This document shows positions 12,358 to 24,235 of a DNA stretch of 64,000 nucleotides, in pieces (position 1 is the first letter of the stretch; every line of letters starts with the position of its first letter). The stretch covers positions 4,774,001 through 4,838,000 of the forward strand of contig JAHEWK010000001.1 of assembly GCA_020740775.1 (NCBI GenBank), in the 5' to 3' direction. The position numbers and the translations under genes are program-made. A model generated the notes under the pieces. The model was not told where the DNA came from and searched no databases. It worked only from the letters and a program-made list of their open reading frames with translations. Source of the stretch: Ilyonectria destructans. Its lineage: Eukaryota; Ascomycota; Sordariomycetes; Hypocreales; Nectriaceae.

Positions 12358-13870
12358 GTGGTTGCTTTCGACCAAGACAAAATGGTCCCGGCTTCAAGGG
12401 CTTGCGGGTATTTGGTTGAGGAGGTGGTGGGCGGAAGCACTGGGAGCCCTGAGAGTACCGGGAGGTACAACAGCCGGATATGAGGACAAGGGGATTAAGG
12501 ACACTGAGAACACCGGTAGATGGAGCGGGAGGCGATGGGATGGGTGGGCTAACAAAGGTGGTGGGAGGTGGTGGGAGCGCGAGGCGCGAGACGGGGAGAC
12601 AGACTGGACTGGGCGAGAGCCAGATGGCTGAAGACGATGAGTTGTTTTTTTATCCCGAGTTCCTGGTTGGATGGTCCGGGGCTATGGAGAATGGAGAGAA
12701 TGGGGAATGGAGAATGGGAAAGACGGGGGTGGTTTGTGAGTGTGTGTGGATGAGGTGTCCACCGCGCCGCGCATGGGAAAGATGGGTTGGGATGGGATGG
12801 CCGATCGAAGGGGACCCAGAGATCCCCCCCTGCCCGGATTTAATAACCAAGCTGGACCACAGTTGGAGCGCAGTTGGAGCACAGCCGGAATGGCCACGGA
12901 GAAAGGCGAATCAAGTTGGGCCCAGCCGACGGGGCGAGTCGAGCTTCAGTCAAGTCCTCGATCGAGTCGAGGATCCGAACGAGATGCCGGGGTTCGGGCA
13001 TGTCAGTGACCAAAATGGCAAAATGCCAAAACTGGCTAGTTTCGCTTCCACGTCGAAGAAAGGCTTCTGCCGGCACCAGGGAACCTACTACGTATTGGGC
13101 AGAAGTGCCTACTCGTCTTTGCCTGCTGCCGAGGTTCAGTCGTTAATTAGTGGAGGTAACTCCGTACAGCAAGTACGGTAGGTAAGGTTTACTTGTCCAG
13201 CGATCTTAGTCCTCATCATCGACCGTCGGGGCGGTCTCGGCGACTCGTGGCGATTCGAGTCAGGCAGACAGCAGCCGTGCCTGCACGACACACCGACCCC
13301 GGGGAGCTACGGCCAGTTCACGGCCAACTTAACACCGGCCAACCACCAGCTTACCCAGTTTGTGGAGGTGGGAGCGAGAGTGCGCTCCGTGTCTGTGGTG
13401 TGGGAGTGGGCGATGGAGGGCTTCAGGGGGGGTGTCAGTGGAGGAGGGATGCGAACAGCATGAGAGACCGGAGTACCGACAGCGCGCGCGCGCGTGTGGG
13501 AGGGCCATCACAGCCTCACAGCGAGCCCAACACCAGCTCCGATGAATGACTATCGTAAGGCGGCAATTGGCCCGAAACCAAGGCCGCCAGGCGTGTAAAT
13601 GATTGGATCGTCGCTGCTGCTGGGCGCAGAGCCCTTTCCCCAAAGCCTCTAGTCTTGCAGTAGGCTGCTCGTCCAGTCGTTCCGACCGGGGCCACCCCGG
13701 CCAACAGCAACAGGCCTAGCGTGTTGTGCGTCTCTTGCATCTCGTCCCGGGACCGGGTCCAACGGTCTTGCGTTTTCGGGTTGAGAGTTGACCGTCACGG
13801 TCGGCGCCGGGACGGACTTGCTAGGACATGGGGCTTGACGCGACCGGCCGATCGAGCGAACGGGATTGCC

Positions 13871-13920
13871 GATGCGACGATGCGACGATGCGAAGACGAT
13901 TCGATGATTCGATGATGCGA
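13871..13920 (+). repeat. Degenerate GATGCGAC / GATTCGAT tandem repeat
   Basis: GATGCGAC is repeated about three times and then grades into GATTC/GATG units. It is a simple-sequence expansion in the gene-free spacer with no coding context. Confidence 0.7.
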
Positions 13921-16900
13921 TTGAGATGAGATGCTCTTCCGTGTTTGAATGAGGCAACTGTTACGTAGGAGTAAATCCAGCGGAGCCGTGATCTAGAATC
14001 ATTGGAGTCTCAATCCATATGGGGAGATGGAGAACGAAGAGGACTCATTGGAGGAGATCAACAAAAAAGAAAGAAAAATAAAGAGGGGCCTAAGTTTAGG
14101 AATCGCCATCTACTGGAGGAAGGAGATGCATTGTGCGTGCTATGCACTCTTGCCCTCCCAGCTTAGCAACATGGTGGTGTAATTCCCGCCCTTGCATCCT
14201 GCCTGCCCGATTCCGAAGTCTCTCAGCAGTTGCTACGTTGTACGTAGTAGGAACTTCCGCGACACGGAAAGGAATAGGCCCTGCAATTGCAAGCGTAGAG
14301 TTTCGGTAAACGGGGCGTCCGCTGTCCATCGACTATCCCCCATCCAGCCGCCTTTCCAACCATCCCTCGTCAACCCCTCGTCAATCACTCGTCAATCCCC
14401 CACGTCAGGCCCGATGGTCCTGCACCAAGAAGCAAATCTCGCACCTCTTCAGTTAAGCGCCCTACAACTCCCGGGACCTACATACCATCCATGCCATATT
14501 GCCATGGCTAGTTTTTTTTTCTCTTCCAGGTTCTCGATCCGATCGTCCTGCGAACGCTTGCTCAAGATCTGGGCTTTTCTCCCTCACCGAGCTGCGTTAT
14601 ATTCGTGCCGTCATGGCTCAACTTCACATAACTACTTCGGTCTTGCACAGCCAGTTTGTCGGTGTGCTTCAGATCACCAAACCACTTACGCAAGCCCACT
14701 TACACTGGACCGTCGCTCCCGCCTCTCCTCCCGCTCCTCTCTTCTCTGGTCTGGCTTCATGAACGAGACCAAGACGGCGACGCCTTCACGCCCCACAGGG
14801 GTCTCGCGACTTCACTGACGGCGTTCCCCTTTCTCTCTCATGACCTAATACTCTCCACTGTATGCTCCACCAGCATACACTAGCGCCATATGGTGGGTCT
14901 AGAGGATCGCCGGCGGCCTTCACTTGCAAGGGGGCCATAATGAGATGTGAGAACTGAGAGCAGACAGGTCGCTCTGGGAACGGGATAGAGCGGAGACAAG
15001 CCATCGGAGCGCGCAAACTGAAGAGAGCTCGCCGGGCCGGACCTGGCCCTGGCCATCCTGGAACCGCCAGTGCTCCCGCTCTCTTGGTCGCGCCGTCACT
15101 TGCTTTTTCTTCCAGAACGTCTGGAACGCCTCCGTCCCCATCGACTAACCCCTGTCGGTCTTGATGCCATTCTCGCTGAGCCGGATCATCAATCCTCCCT
15201 CTCAGCGCAGCTGCAACCCATTTGCAGCGCACTTGGTCTCGTGACCCTTTCCCCAGTTCCCCCAACAAGCCCGTCAAACCCTGTCGCGCCAGAAAACAAC
15301 TGCTTGACGTTCGAGCCATCCTGGGCAATACGACATCTCCCACTGGGCAAGATGAAGGCTTTTGGAACCACGTCGGGTCCCTCCAGGCGAATAGCCTCGA
15401 GGCTGACACGGTGAGGCGGTCGTTGCACGAATGACGGCGTCGCTACAGTTTGGTTCGGGACTTGGTCGGTAGATTCCATTGAATTGTGCCGCTATCGATA
15501 TGCCACCGTCGATGCCGGGCTCTCGTGGCCATGCCTTGCGCCACTGCCTGCAGGCTTCTGTAAGTGATAATACCCAGGCAAGAGGTGCATGACAGATTGC
15601 CACCACGGGACAGATCCCTCCTCGACACGGCCAATGAGCCTCAAATCAAAACACAGACCCATGCGGATACCTTCACCGTCATTCCAACCCTGCATCACAG
15701 CCCTTCAACCTTCTTTCGCCTCTCGCGCGCCAGCCCGTGCCGTCATCTCCTCTTCCACGGGTAGAGGAAGGGGTCTCAGCCAGTTCGCCCGCCACCTCGG
15801 GTTTCAAACTCGCCTCCACCGGATTGAGCGTTGGAACAGTGGAGATGTGTTTGATGGAGAATAGCTGTGTGGCCTGAGCGTACCGCGCTCCGCCGGCCAG
15901 CCCTCTTGGCGCTCCGTCTAGTCTCTAACCATCTCCGCCCAGATCCGCTAGGCGCTGCCGATGTGCGACTAAATCCACTGGTCTTGCCACAGCCACGTTT
16001 TCTCCTTCCCCCAAAGCGCCTCAGTGATGTCAAGGTGACTCGCGAGGGTCCGAGTGAGAGATGAAGGCTGCCCAATGACCGTCTTCAGGAACCAAATGGC
16101 CGTATCCTTGTAACGCCGTGTGTCATCGTCACCGCCACCACTACTGTATGTTTGCCAACTGGGAAGAGATGTGATGGACAGGAGAGAAAAGAGCTCTGGA
16201 GAGATTGGCATGCCAGGCGTTTGGCGCCCCCCACCTGTTAAGATGAGAGATGGTCGACCTCGCATACTTTCTGGCATGAACAGAGCCCCGAGGATCCGGG
16301 CCAAGGTCTGGGCGAGAGTATGAAGGGTCTAGGCCGGTACTGTCCTGTACGTGACAACTTGCAACTGCCCGGAGATGCTGGATGTCAGACACGGTACGGA
16401 ATGCGGAGGCGGATGCTCGCGCCACATTGCCCACCGGATGTCGGACAGCAGCAACCTCGCCGCAGACGTGACATAACACGACATAATACTATGTATATCC
16501 TGTACCAGTGGAAGATTGTCCAAGTACAGCCCGTCAGGCATGCATGATGTTTCACTGGCGGTTGGAGCAGATATGGAAATGGCCGATGCCAGCCGCGCAC
16601 ACACGAGGTACATGAGAAGGCTGCGACACTCCCCCCTCCACATTGCAGGTCTCGGACGCTCGCAGCCGCACAACGCTGAATGAGGCGCAAGCTGGCAGAA
16701 GCCAGAGTGCAACTTCAAACGCGAGGCAAGTTTTGCCGGAACTAGCAACGGATGCCACTCCAAAGCTCCATCGTGGGTCAGCTCTTTTCCACTGCAGCGT
16801 CTGCAGCCTCTCAACGCTCAAGAGTGTCATTCTCGATGGGGAAATACCAACGCCTCGACTGGCCGGACACGCGATGCCACCTTATCCACTCCCGGGGAGC

Positions 16901-18042
16901 TAGCTGCATACTAGGGCGCCCAGCCAGCACCCATGCTTGACGAGGCAGGCAGAGCGGCGCTTTGCTCTTTTTGGGACATGGCATGCAAGTGTGCAGCTCT
17001 CTTATCGCTGCTGCGCAATTGGCTGAGCCGAGACCAGTTCCGAATGTGTTCCCCAGGCTGACCAAACTCTCCACTCCAGAAGGATCCCTGTCAGTCAGAG
17101 GCATGACATGCACTGCTGCAGTAGGCCTCTGTGAGGTTGCTTCTTGTTGGCCACTTGCTGTCCAGCTTCAAAGACATCTCGGGCCTCCACATGCGAGAAT
17201 CGCTATCGCCATCGCGGCCGATCAATCAAACCTGCAGCGAACACACCCATTCGCCTCATCCTTCCTCCACCGCCTTTCTACCGCCGTTGCCCGTGCTCCC
17301 GCCCATGCCTCCGTCTCCAGCGCCTGCCGCCGGTCATGTGCCCCGAGCCCAACGGTCCGTCCCCGAACGAACCCCTCCTTTGCTCACAGGGGACAGCGAC
17401 GGCCTCGGAGCGGCTCCGGAGGAAGGGCCACGAGGCCTCAATACACATCCGCCGGAGTTAGCGCCGAGTCTCGACTCTCGCCAGCTGGGGCTGCGTAGCA
17501 AGGCAAGTAATGATGTGGTCAACCAAAAGGGACCCTCAATGTCTCAGAGTCTGGGCCACGATGCTTGCTTTTTGGTCCCCGTCTCGCACCGTCTTTAATT
17601 GCCAGCTAATATGCATCCTGCGAAACTCACTGCGGCGCACTGCAACTGCGGCCACTAACCGCTAGCTACAGACCCATGCCTCCACCCGAAGAGGTAACTA
17701 GCCTATTTGTTCTCTCACGAGACAACTACCGTACAGTACCCCATCACTCCAGCTGGCTTGCCTTGGTTGCTTGATCGTCAATGCCCCCAGCCTCCAGTCT
17801 TCAGCCGCAACACTCCAGACTCCCATGCCCCCCCTCCTCATCTCTCCCTTGCCGCCCTGATCCTCAGACAATATCCACTCTATGCGACCCCAGGCAACGC
17901 TCGTCAAATCAACCCCGCGTCGTATTGTAATCGGATCCATGTGTGCTCTCCACCATGGGTGCACGAGTTCTTCGCAGGGCCCTCCACCATTGTCTGCATT
18001 ACTTGCCCCGCCATGGCCCCGTCCAAGGAGGGGGAAAGCGCT

Positions 18043-20151
18043 TCAATCCATCTCCCATCTACCGCTCTTGCCTCCGTCCTTGAGCACGACCCTCAAACCC
18101 TCAATCACCATTGCCTTGTCCACCGCCTTGCACATGTCGTAGACCGTCAATGCCGCTGTAGACGCCGCCGTGAGAGCCTCCATCTCTACTCCAGTCTTCC
18201 CATCGCACGTGACAGTCGCCAAGATCTCGATCGTGTCGTCACCCCTGACGTCCAGATCAACGCTGACCTTGGAGAGCGCGATTGGGTGGCAGAGGGGGAT
18301 CAGGTCCGGTGTTCGCTTCGATGCCATGATGCCTGCTACTCGGGCTACCCCAAGGACATCTCCTTTCTTCATTTGGTTTTCTCGGATGAGATTGATCGCC
18401 GTCTTGTTGGAGAACCGGACCGTACAAGCCGCCTTGGCCACCCGGGATGTGATGCTCTTGTCCGAGATGGAAACCATCCGCGCCGATCCAGACTCAGATA
18501 CGTGCGTCAACTGGGGGGGTTCTGGCTTCCCATGTTCGCCTTCTCGAGTGCGACGAGACTGCGAGAATAGTCGCCGTTGCTGGAGGGCCATGGGGCCCCT
18601 TGGCCAGCCAGCGACGAGAGCCCCGTCACCAAGAATGTGTCGAATGCGACGAGGCATGTCGCCAAACATGGACGTAGGCATAGGATCTACAGGAACTCAT
18701 TCAGCATATCTCCATTCAATGTCAAAACTCATAACTTCATAACCTAACCCTCACGACGCCGTGTCCATAATTGTCCAATTTCACCATCCGCAATACGACA
18801 GTTTTATATGTTTCAAATGACACAAGAAGCTCCTTTACCCACCTATTAAGATCATGGGTCGGTTCTTCATGTGCTCCAGGGCCCCAATGCCCGCGTGCTT
18901 TGCCTTCTTCCTTTTGACGGCGGCGCCAATGACATCGAGCAACTCCATTTCGTTAGGTGCCAGTCCTAGGGGCGGTTGGTTTGACGCGCTTAGTCCTGCC
19001 CTGCGGTCCATTTCGAGTTGTTTCATAGCCTCGAACGCTTGTTCGTCAATGGGCTCACCCTGGTTGGACTTGCGGAGGATATCCCGCAATGATACCTCTG
19101 CATTTCCAAAGAGGCAAACCTTGAGGTTGCCATCGCTCGTGATGCGCAACCGATTGCAAGTGCCACAAAAGTTGTGTGTCATGCTCGTGATGAAGCCGAT
19201 GCGCCCAGTGAAGCCAGGGACGTGCCAGGTCTTGCTAGTGTCATTCTTGTGATCTTGGACCTTTTCGAGAGTTGGATACTTCGTCCGGATGAGGTCCAGC
19301 ATTTCCGAGTAACTGAACATCTTCCCCTGGTTCCATTTGTTCCCATCGAAAGGCATATATTCGATAAACCGGACCTCAATGTCTTTGTTCTCGGTCATGT
19401 CCACAAAGGGAAGCACCTCCCTGTCATTGATCCCCCTCATCACTACACAGTTGATCTTCAATTTGACGCCGGCGCCGAGCCTGTTCAGTTCTGTAATCCG
19501 ATCGATGCTCTTCTGGACGGCATCAAAGCCCTTTCTCCGCGTCATGATCTGAAACTGCCACGGGTCCAGGGTGTCCAGGCTGAGATTAACACCGGTCAAT
19601 CCCGCCTCGATCATGCTATCCAACTTTCGGTGGAGAGAGATCCCATTTGTGGTGATGCAGATCTCCTTGAGGCCATGCCGACGCAACTCTCCGATCTGAT
19701 GCATCAGGGGTAGAATGTCACGCCGGACAGTTGGCTCTCCCCCAGTTAGGCGAATCTTAGTCACACCCTGGGAGACAAATACCGACGACAGGAGGATAAT
19801 CTCGGGGGTGGTCAGCAACTCCCTGTTTGGGGAGAGCGGAACACCCTCTTCCGGCATACAGTAGACACAGCGTAGATTGCATCTCTCAGTTATCGAGATG
19901 CGCAGATAATCATGCTGACGGTGGAAGGTGTCGGTCAAGAAGTCGGAGAAGGGTTTGGCGTCGTGAAGTCGTTGACGACGGAGTCCCCCGTCTGGAGAAG
20001 GCACATTCACTGGGCTCTCGTGAACTGCCGCAGCCGTTGACACCGTCCTGGCACTGCATAACGGAGGACGAGTGAGCGGCGAGCGGCATGACAAGGGTGA
20101 GCAGCGGCTGGCCCGAAGAACCCGGGACATCGAGGGTCGTAGCGAAGCCAT
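18043..20151 (-). CDS. cnxABC: Molybdenum cofactor biosynthesis protein, MOCS1/cnxABC type (MoaA-MoaC fusion by splicing)
   Basis: Two domains occur in one transcription direction. MoaA-like part: ATG at 20151, an Arg-rich N-terminus (likely mitochondrial presequence), radical-SAM cluster C91xxxC95xxC98 ([11 protein letters not shown]), [10 protein letters not shown], and the second cluster [10 protein letters not shown]...VCLFG. Read straight through, it stops at 18835 as a 438-residue protein ending ILIGG. MoaC-like part: [26 protein letters not shown] and [13 protein letters not shown], stop at 18043. A donor inside the Gly codons (ATAG|GTGGGT, exon end 18843) joined to CTGTAG at 18687 (156-nt intron) fuses both in frame as [11 protein letters not shown], giving 650 residues. 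Known role: GTP to cyclic pyranopterin monophosphate in mitochondria, the first step toward molybdopterin for nitrate reductase and related enzymes. The two products probably arise by alternative splicing; RNA evidence is lacking. Confidence 0.93.
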
Positions 20152-21092
20152 CACGCCTCGGACCCTCTAGCTGTTCCAGTAAAATGTGCTCCCTCGATCT
20201 CGTTCATAACCTGGGTTGACAGCAGCCTATACGGAAGCCATGTTGCCCTGGGGCCGAGGGATGGATAGGGCGGTCGTTGACGTCGTGCGTGGTTGCACAG
20301 CGTTAACCCGAGTGATGGCTTAGGGCGAAATGCGGAAGCCGGAAACAATACAGGTTCTCTTGAAGAGTGTGAAGAGAAACGAACACCGGACGCTCGTTGT
20401 CCTCCGGAGATGTTCGTCACTCTGGATGAGTCAGCGAGGGGAAGAGCAAAGCCCAAGCTAAGGTGGCGATCCCGTGGCCGCTGTACCTTCCTTCCTGGGA
20501 GACCTACCTAGGTAGATTAGATACGCTTTCGGATAACATCGATCGCGGGCGAGGGCCGATTTACTCATGTAAGGCCCAGTACCACTGTGTTCCAGGCTAA
20601 TACTGCGCAGGTATCGCTGACAAGTAGCGGGTACTCTGTGGTACGCAGAGTCTTTCCTCCCTTATTACCTTAGGTAGGTAGGTTCCCTTCGCGGGGTCGT
20701 GGGCGCTAACCAGAACAGGGCAGCAAGTAAACATCAATCCCCCACTGTCGTCACTCAAGGCAATCAATCAAATCTGGAACGCGATATCACGCAGACGAGA
20801 GGCCAGAAAGCTGACCCGTCACTCGGCCATTTGAGAAGGTCCAGCGTGCAACGAGCTTGCTTACGTATCGTCGTCTGATTCCAGATCCGTCTCTATTTTC
20901 TTTTATTCCCACTCCTTTCCATGTCAACCCCTTGTGCCGAGTGCGACTCTGTCTGAATCTTCGCGACCACGTGAGGCGCCATTTGGCTTCCCGCCTCTAT
21001 ACCGGGAGTATCACCAAACCCTTCCAACGACAAGTCGTCTTCAGTATTTGCATGTGATGCTCGGCCGAACTGATCCGCACGCTTAAGTCACC
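20152..21092. other. Divergent promoter region between MOCS1 and the Wdr8 gene
   Basis: This 941-bp stretch separates two outward-reading genes. It contains a perfect 12-bp palindrome CTACCTAGGTAG near 20506 and a TTAGGTAGGTAGG run near 20672. No protein or RNA gene is supported. Confidence 0.55.
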
Positions 21093-22832
21093 ATGCATCC
21101 TTCGCGCTGCTTCAAATGTAACACGTCCCTCCCTGGCTCTCGTCCCATCTCTTCCCCCTTCGTCCCCTCCTTTCTACATTATCGCCTCTTCTGCATCTTC
21201 TTCTCGCTTCGCAACCGAACATTGGTTCTAACAAGCCCTGTCTACAGCCTCACCACAATGCAGTGCTAGCCCTGACGGCAGACTCATTGCCACTTCGTCG
21301 TCGTCGACCATCGTTGTTCGCTCGACCCAGTCGTTGCAGACTGTCCATGTCGTGAAGCTCCCAGCAGACTTTTCAGGGCCTATTACGACTCTTGCCTGGG
21401 CGCCCTCGTCATCGCGCATCCTCGTCGCCAATGCGGACCAGATCCACGTCTTCTCTGCAAGCGACTCGTCATTCCATGCTGCGATTCGAAACCCAGTGGC
21501 AGGAAGCGGGAAGTCACCCCTCGTCCACTTTGGAGCCCGCGACGCCGAGATCTTCATCTATGCTGCCTTCGGCCTGAAACTGGTCATTTTCGACCTGTCT
21601 ACTTCCAAGGCGGTTGAGGTCAACAACCCCAAATTCTATATTCCCTCCTTCGTCGCCCGCGGCCTCTCCTTGCGCCCCGAGACGCACCACCTCGCACTAC
21701 TGACGCGAGCTAGCGGGAGAGACGCCGTTAGCATTCACCATCCCATCACCCGGCAGATTCAAAGATCCTGGTACCCGGAAACAGTTGACGCCCAGGGTTT
21801 GGCATGGACCCCTGATGGGAAATGGCTACTGTTGTGGGAGTCCCCGGCACACGGGCACAAGCTCCTGTTGTACACACCCGATGGTCAATTCTTCCGTTCC
21901 ATTGGTGCTTCCACAATCGTGGGAGGGGAGGACGCCGATCTGGAGCCTGGGATCAAGATGTGCCGCCCGAGTCCCGATGCCGCTCTTTGTGCAGTAGGTG
22001 ACCACAGCAGGGGAGTGCGTGTGCTTGGCACGCAGACGTGGAGGGATGGCTTGAGGCTCATTCACCCTACCACCGTTGTACCGACAGACACACTTCAGGT
22101 GAGACAACTTCCTACCCCTAAAACGATGCGGTTCCTGATGAATTGCACCAGGTTTGGCAGGAACAGCTTAGCGCGTCGTCCGAGGGGCGTGCCAATTACA
22201 TGTTCCTTCGTGCCACGCAGATGATCTCCCCCCAGAGTCGATTGGTCGATGGAAAGCCTTCGGTGGATATGAAGCCCGGCTGCTCCTTGCTAGCATTCGA
22301 TGCATATTCCGCCCTCTTAGCAACGAGGCTCGATGATTCGCCGTCCACTTTGTGGATTTGGGACGTTGCCGCAGCAGAACTCCGAGCGGTACTAATGTTC
22401 CACTCGAGTGTCAACTTTACCTGGCACCCGACGACTCGTGAGCTGCTGTTGGTAACATGCCAAGATGAAAACTATCGCGGCGTCTCGTTTGTCTGGGATC
22501 CGTTATCCAACGGACCTAAGCCGGTCTCTCTGGAAGCGTTCCTGCCGGATGGCAAGGTTGTGGGGAAACCTCAATCCGCCTGGCTCAACGGGGATACTGA
22601 GTTTCCGATATTTCTAATATCTGATGCACAACATTACCTAATGGTGTCGTGTGCGGATGCGGAGCAATGCCTGACACCTTGGCGTGAGGCAACAGGAAAT
22701 GAGAGAGTTGTTGGTTCGGCGCGAACGGGCTTTTCCCCAGGGCAGGAGGTCGGAGATGCAGGCGACATGTCTGCCCTGATGGCAGACGACACGTCGACCC
22801 TGGACGATACCTTTTTGTTCAAGCATCCATGA
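21093..22832 (+). CDS. wdr8: WD-repeat protein of the Wdr8/WRAP73 family
   Basis: Three exons, 21093-21117, 21248-22098 and 22152-22832, give 518 residues. The first exon is only 25 nt (MHPSRCFK plus one base). It joins through GTAACA...CTACAG to SPQCSASPDGRLIATSSSST, which aligns with the family start (an FK...SPDG...VVR...LQ pattern). The second intron (22099-22151) is GTGAGA...CCAG in phase 0. WD blades follow: ITTLAWAPSSSRILVA, LAWTPDGKWLLLWE, TLWIWDVAAAELRAVL, VNFTWHPTTRELLLVT and VSFVWDP. In the family Wdr8 acts with an Ssx2ip/Msd1 partner at microtubule-organising centres to anchor minus ends; that role is inferred from homology. The C-terminal tail (after about residue 470) is acidic and unstructured. 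Confidence 0.87.
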
Positions 22833-24235
22833 GAACCGATTGGCGAGCATATGCTGTCTCAAATCCCCACCAGACTCCGGCTCCAACTCGCACTCCACCG
22901 ACCAACTAACTGCCTCTTGAACCGGCATATTGGCAATCGCCCAAAATGTGCGCGTCGTAGATACGGTAACTGGACCACTTTAGAGAGGAGGCAATTCCTT
23001 GCGAAAATCCTTGTCGAATAGGCGCTCCTTGGACCTGGGTCCAAGGTTACGCAGTGGCGCTATGTTTTGATGACTGAGCGTATTAGGCATCACCGCATAA
23101 CAGCCTCGGTATACATAGTAAGAACCAATCTGTCTTGTTTTCTCTTCTCCCATTCAGCACCCCCTCTGCATCGAGCAGGTCCAATGAGAGTGTGGTAATA
23201 GTCCAACAGTCATCAAACACACCGGTGAGCTTGGGAGACATGGCCCATCCCGAGATCAAAGTCCTCCCCTCCCCCTCTGGAAGTTAGAAGGATCCGTCCT
23301 GGCGCTCCCTATCTGTAGCGCGATCAAAGTGTCCTGAACGAGTTTTGCCCAAGCTATGGTCCATGATCGCGCATCAACTTGACTAGTGGGAGAGCATTGA
23401 TCGCAAAATGACAGGTCATTTCGCAAAGCAGGACAAACCCGGCGTTCTGCATATAGACCAAGAAAAGATGGGCCTAGGGCCTTGGGACTTGTCTGTGGCT
23501 TGGATATGATCTGTGGGCTAGGGTTGGAGCTGAAATGATTGGAGTTTCCTCAGTCTGCACAACTCTTGTGCGCGACGCAGTCGAAGCCCCGCCGGCTGTC
23601 TCCCACATATTGAAGTTGGCCTGGGAGTTCTCGACCTATTGGCCCCCCACATCTTCACATCTTGAGGCTGAGATGGCTGGGGTTTCTATAGGGCCATTCA
23701 GAGAGTGGCACCCGTAGCCAATCACCAAGCCTACTCGCCAGCTGCCAAATGTGGCCGCGCCTGTTGTCGGGATTAACTGTCCACGAGGCACGAGACGGCA
23801 CTGGACTGTTTCGACGGCCTTGTTCTGTCAATATGCATCTCCTGCTGCCAGGCGCTTGCGGGACTGGGATTGAATGCACCTGGGTCCCGAGCTGGTAAAG
23901 GGCCGGTCCTTTTATGGTGCCTGGCAGCTGGGTAGGCCATGGGCTCCTCTTTGACAGCCTGCTAAAGCATCAGGTATACGCAGACATGCACGTTGGAAAT
24001 GGGCCCTGGATTACTTTGTGCTTGGCTCTGATTCCTCTTCCCCCTCTTCCAGCTTCCAGTTATAAAGCACGCCCTTTCTCCAAGACTCCTCCTGCTCCGC
24101 TACTCCAAACCAAGCAGCACTCTCATCATTCATGGTGTCACACGGCCACTCTCGCCTCCTCTCAACACCGATACGGCGTAATACAGGAAGATCGATCAAA
24201 GTACACCCGGCCTGGTACAGCCTCCCGTTTAATCC
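22833..24235. other. Gene-free spacer between wdr8 and the RRM-protein gene
   Basis: The left part is probably the wdr8 3' end and the right part (about 24040-24235) the CT-rich leader of the RRM gene. Nothing else is recognisable. Confidence 0.5.

Larger units (their letters stand above)
11759..18042. other. 6.3-kb gene-free spacer between the FYVE gene and MOCS1
   Basis: This holds the FYVE-gene promoter and leader at its left end (about 11760-12300, GA/CT-rich) and the 3' flank of MOCS1 at its right end. I found no frame with recognisable domains, conserved splice pattern or typical codon use. Overlapping frames up to about 208 codons occur on both strands. Simple repeats lie at 12327-12357 and 13871-13920. 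The base composition is not AT-shifted, so there is no sign of repeat-induced point mutation. Confidence 0.55.

Noticed and set aside
14192..15409. Frames of about 208 codons on both strands in the large spacer
   Set aside because: No domains, no splice pattern and no conserved-looking blocks.
17707..18570. 287-codon plus-strand frame
   Set aside because: Its right part is antisense to the well-supported MoaC-like exon and shows no protein family.
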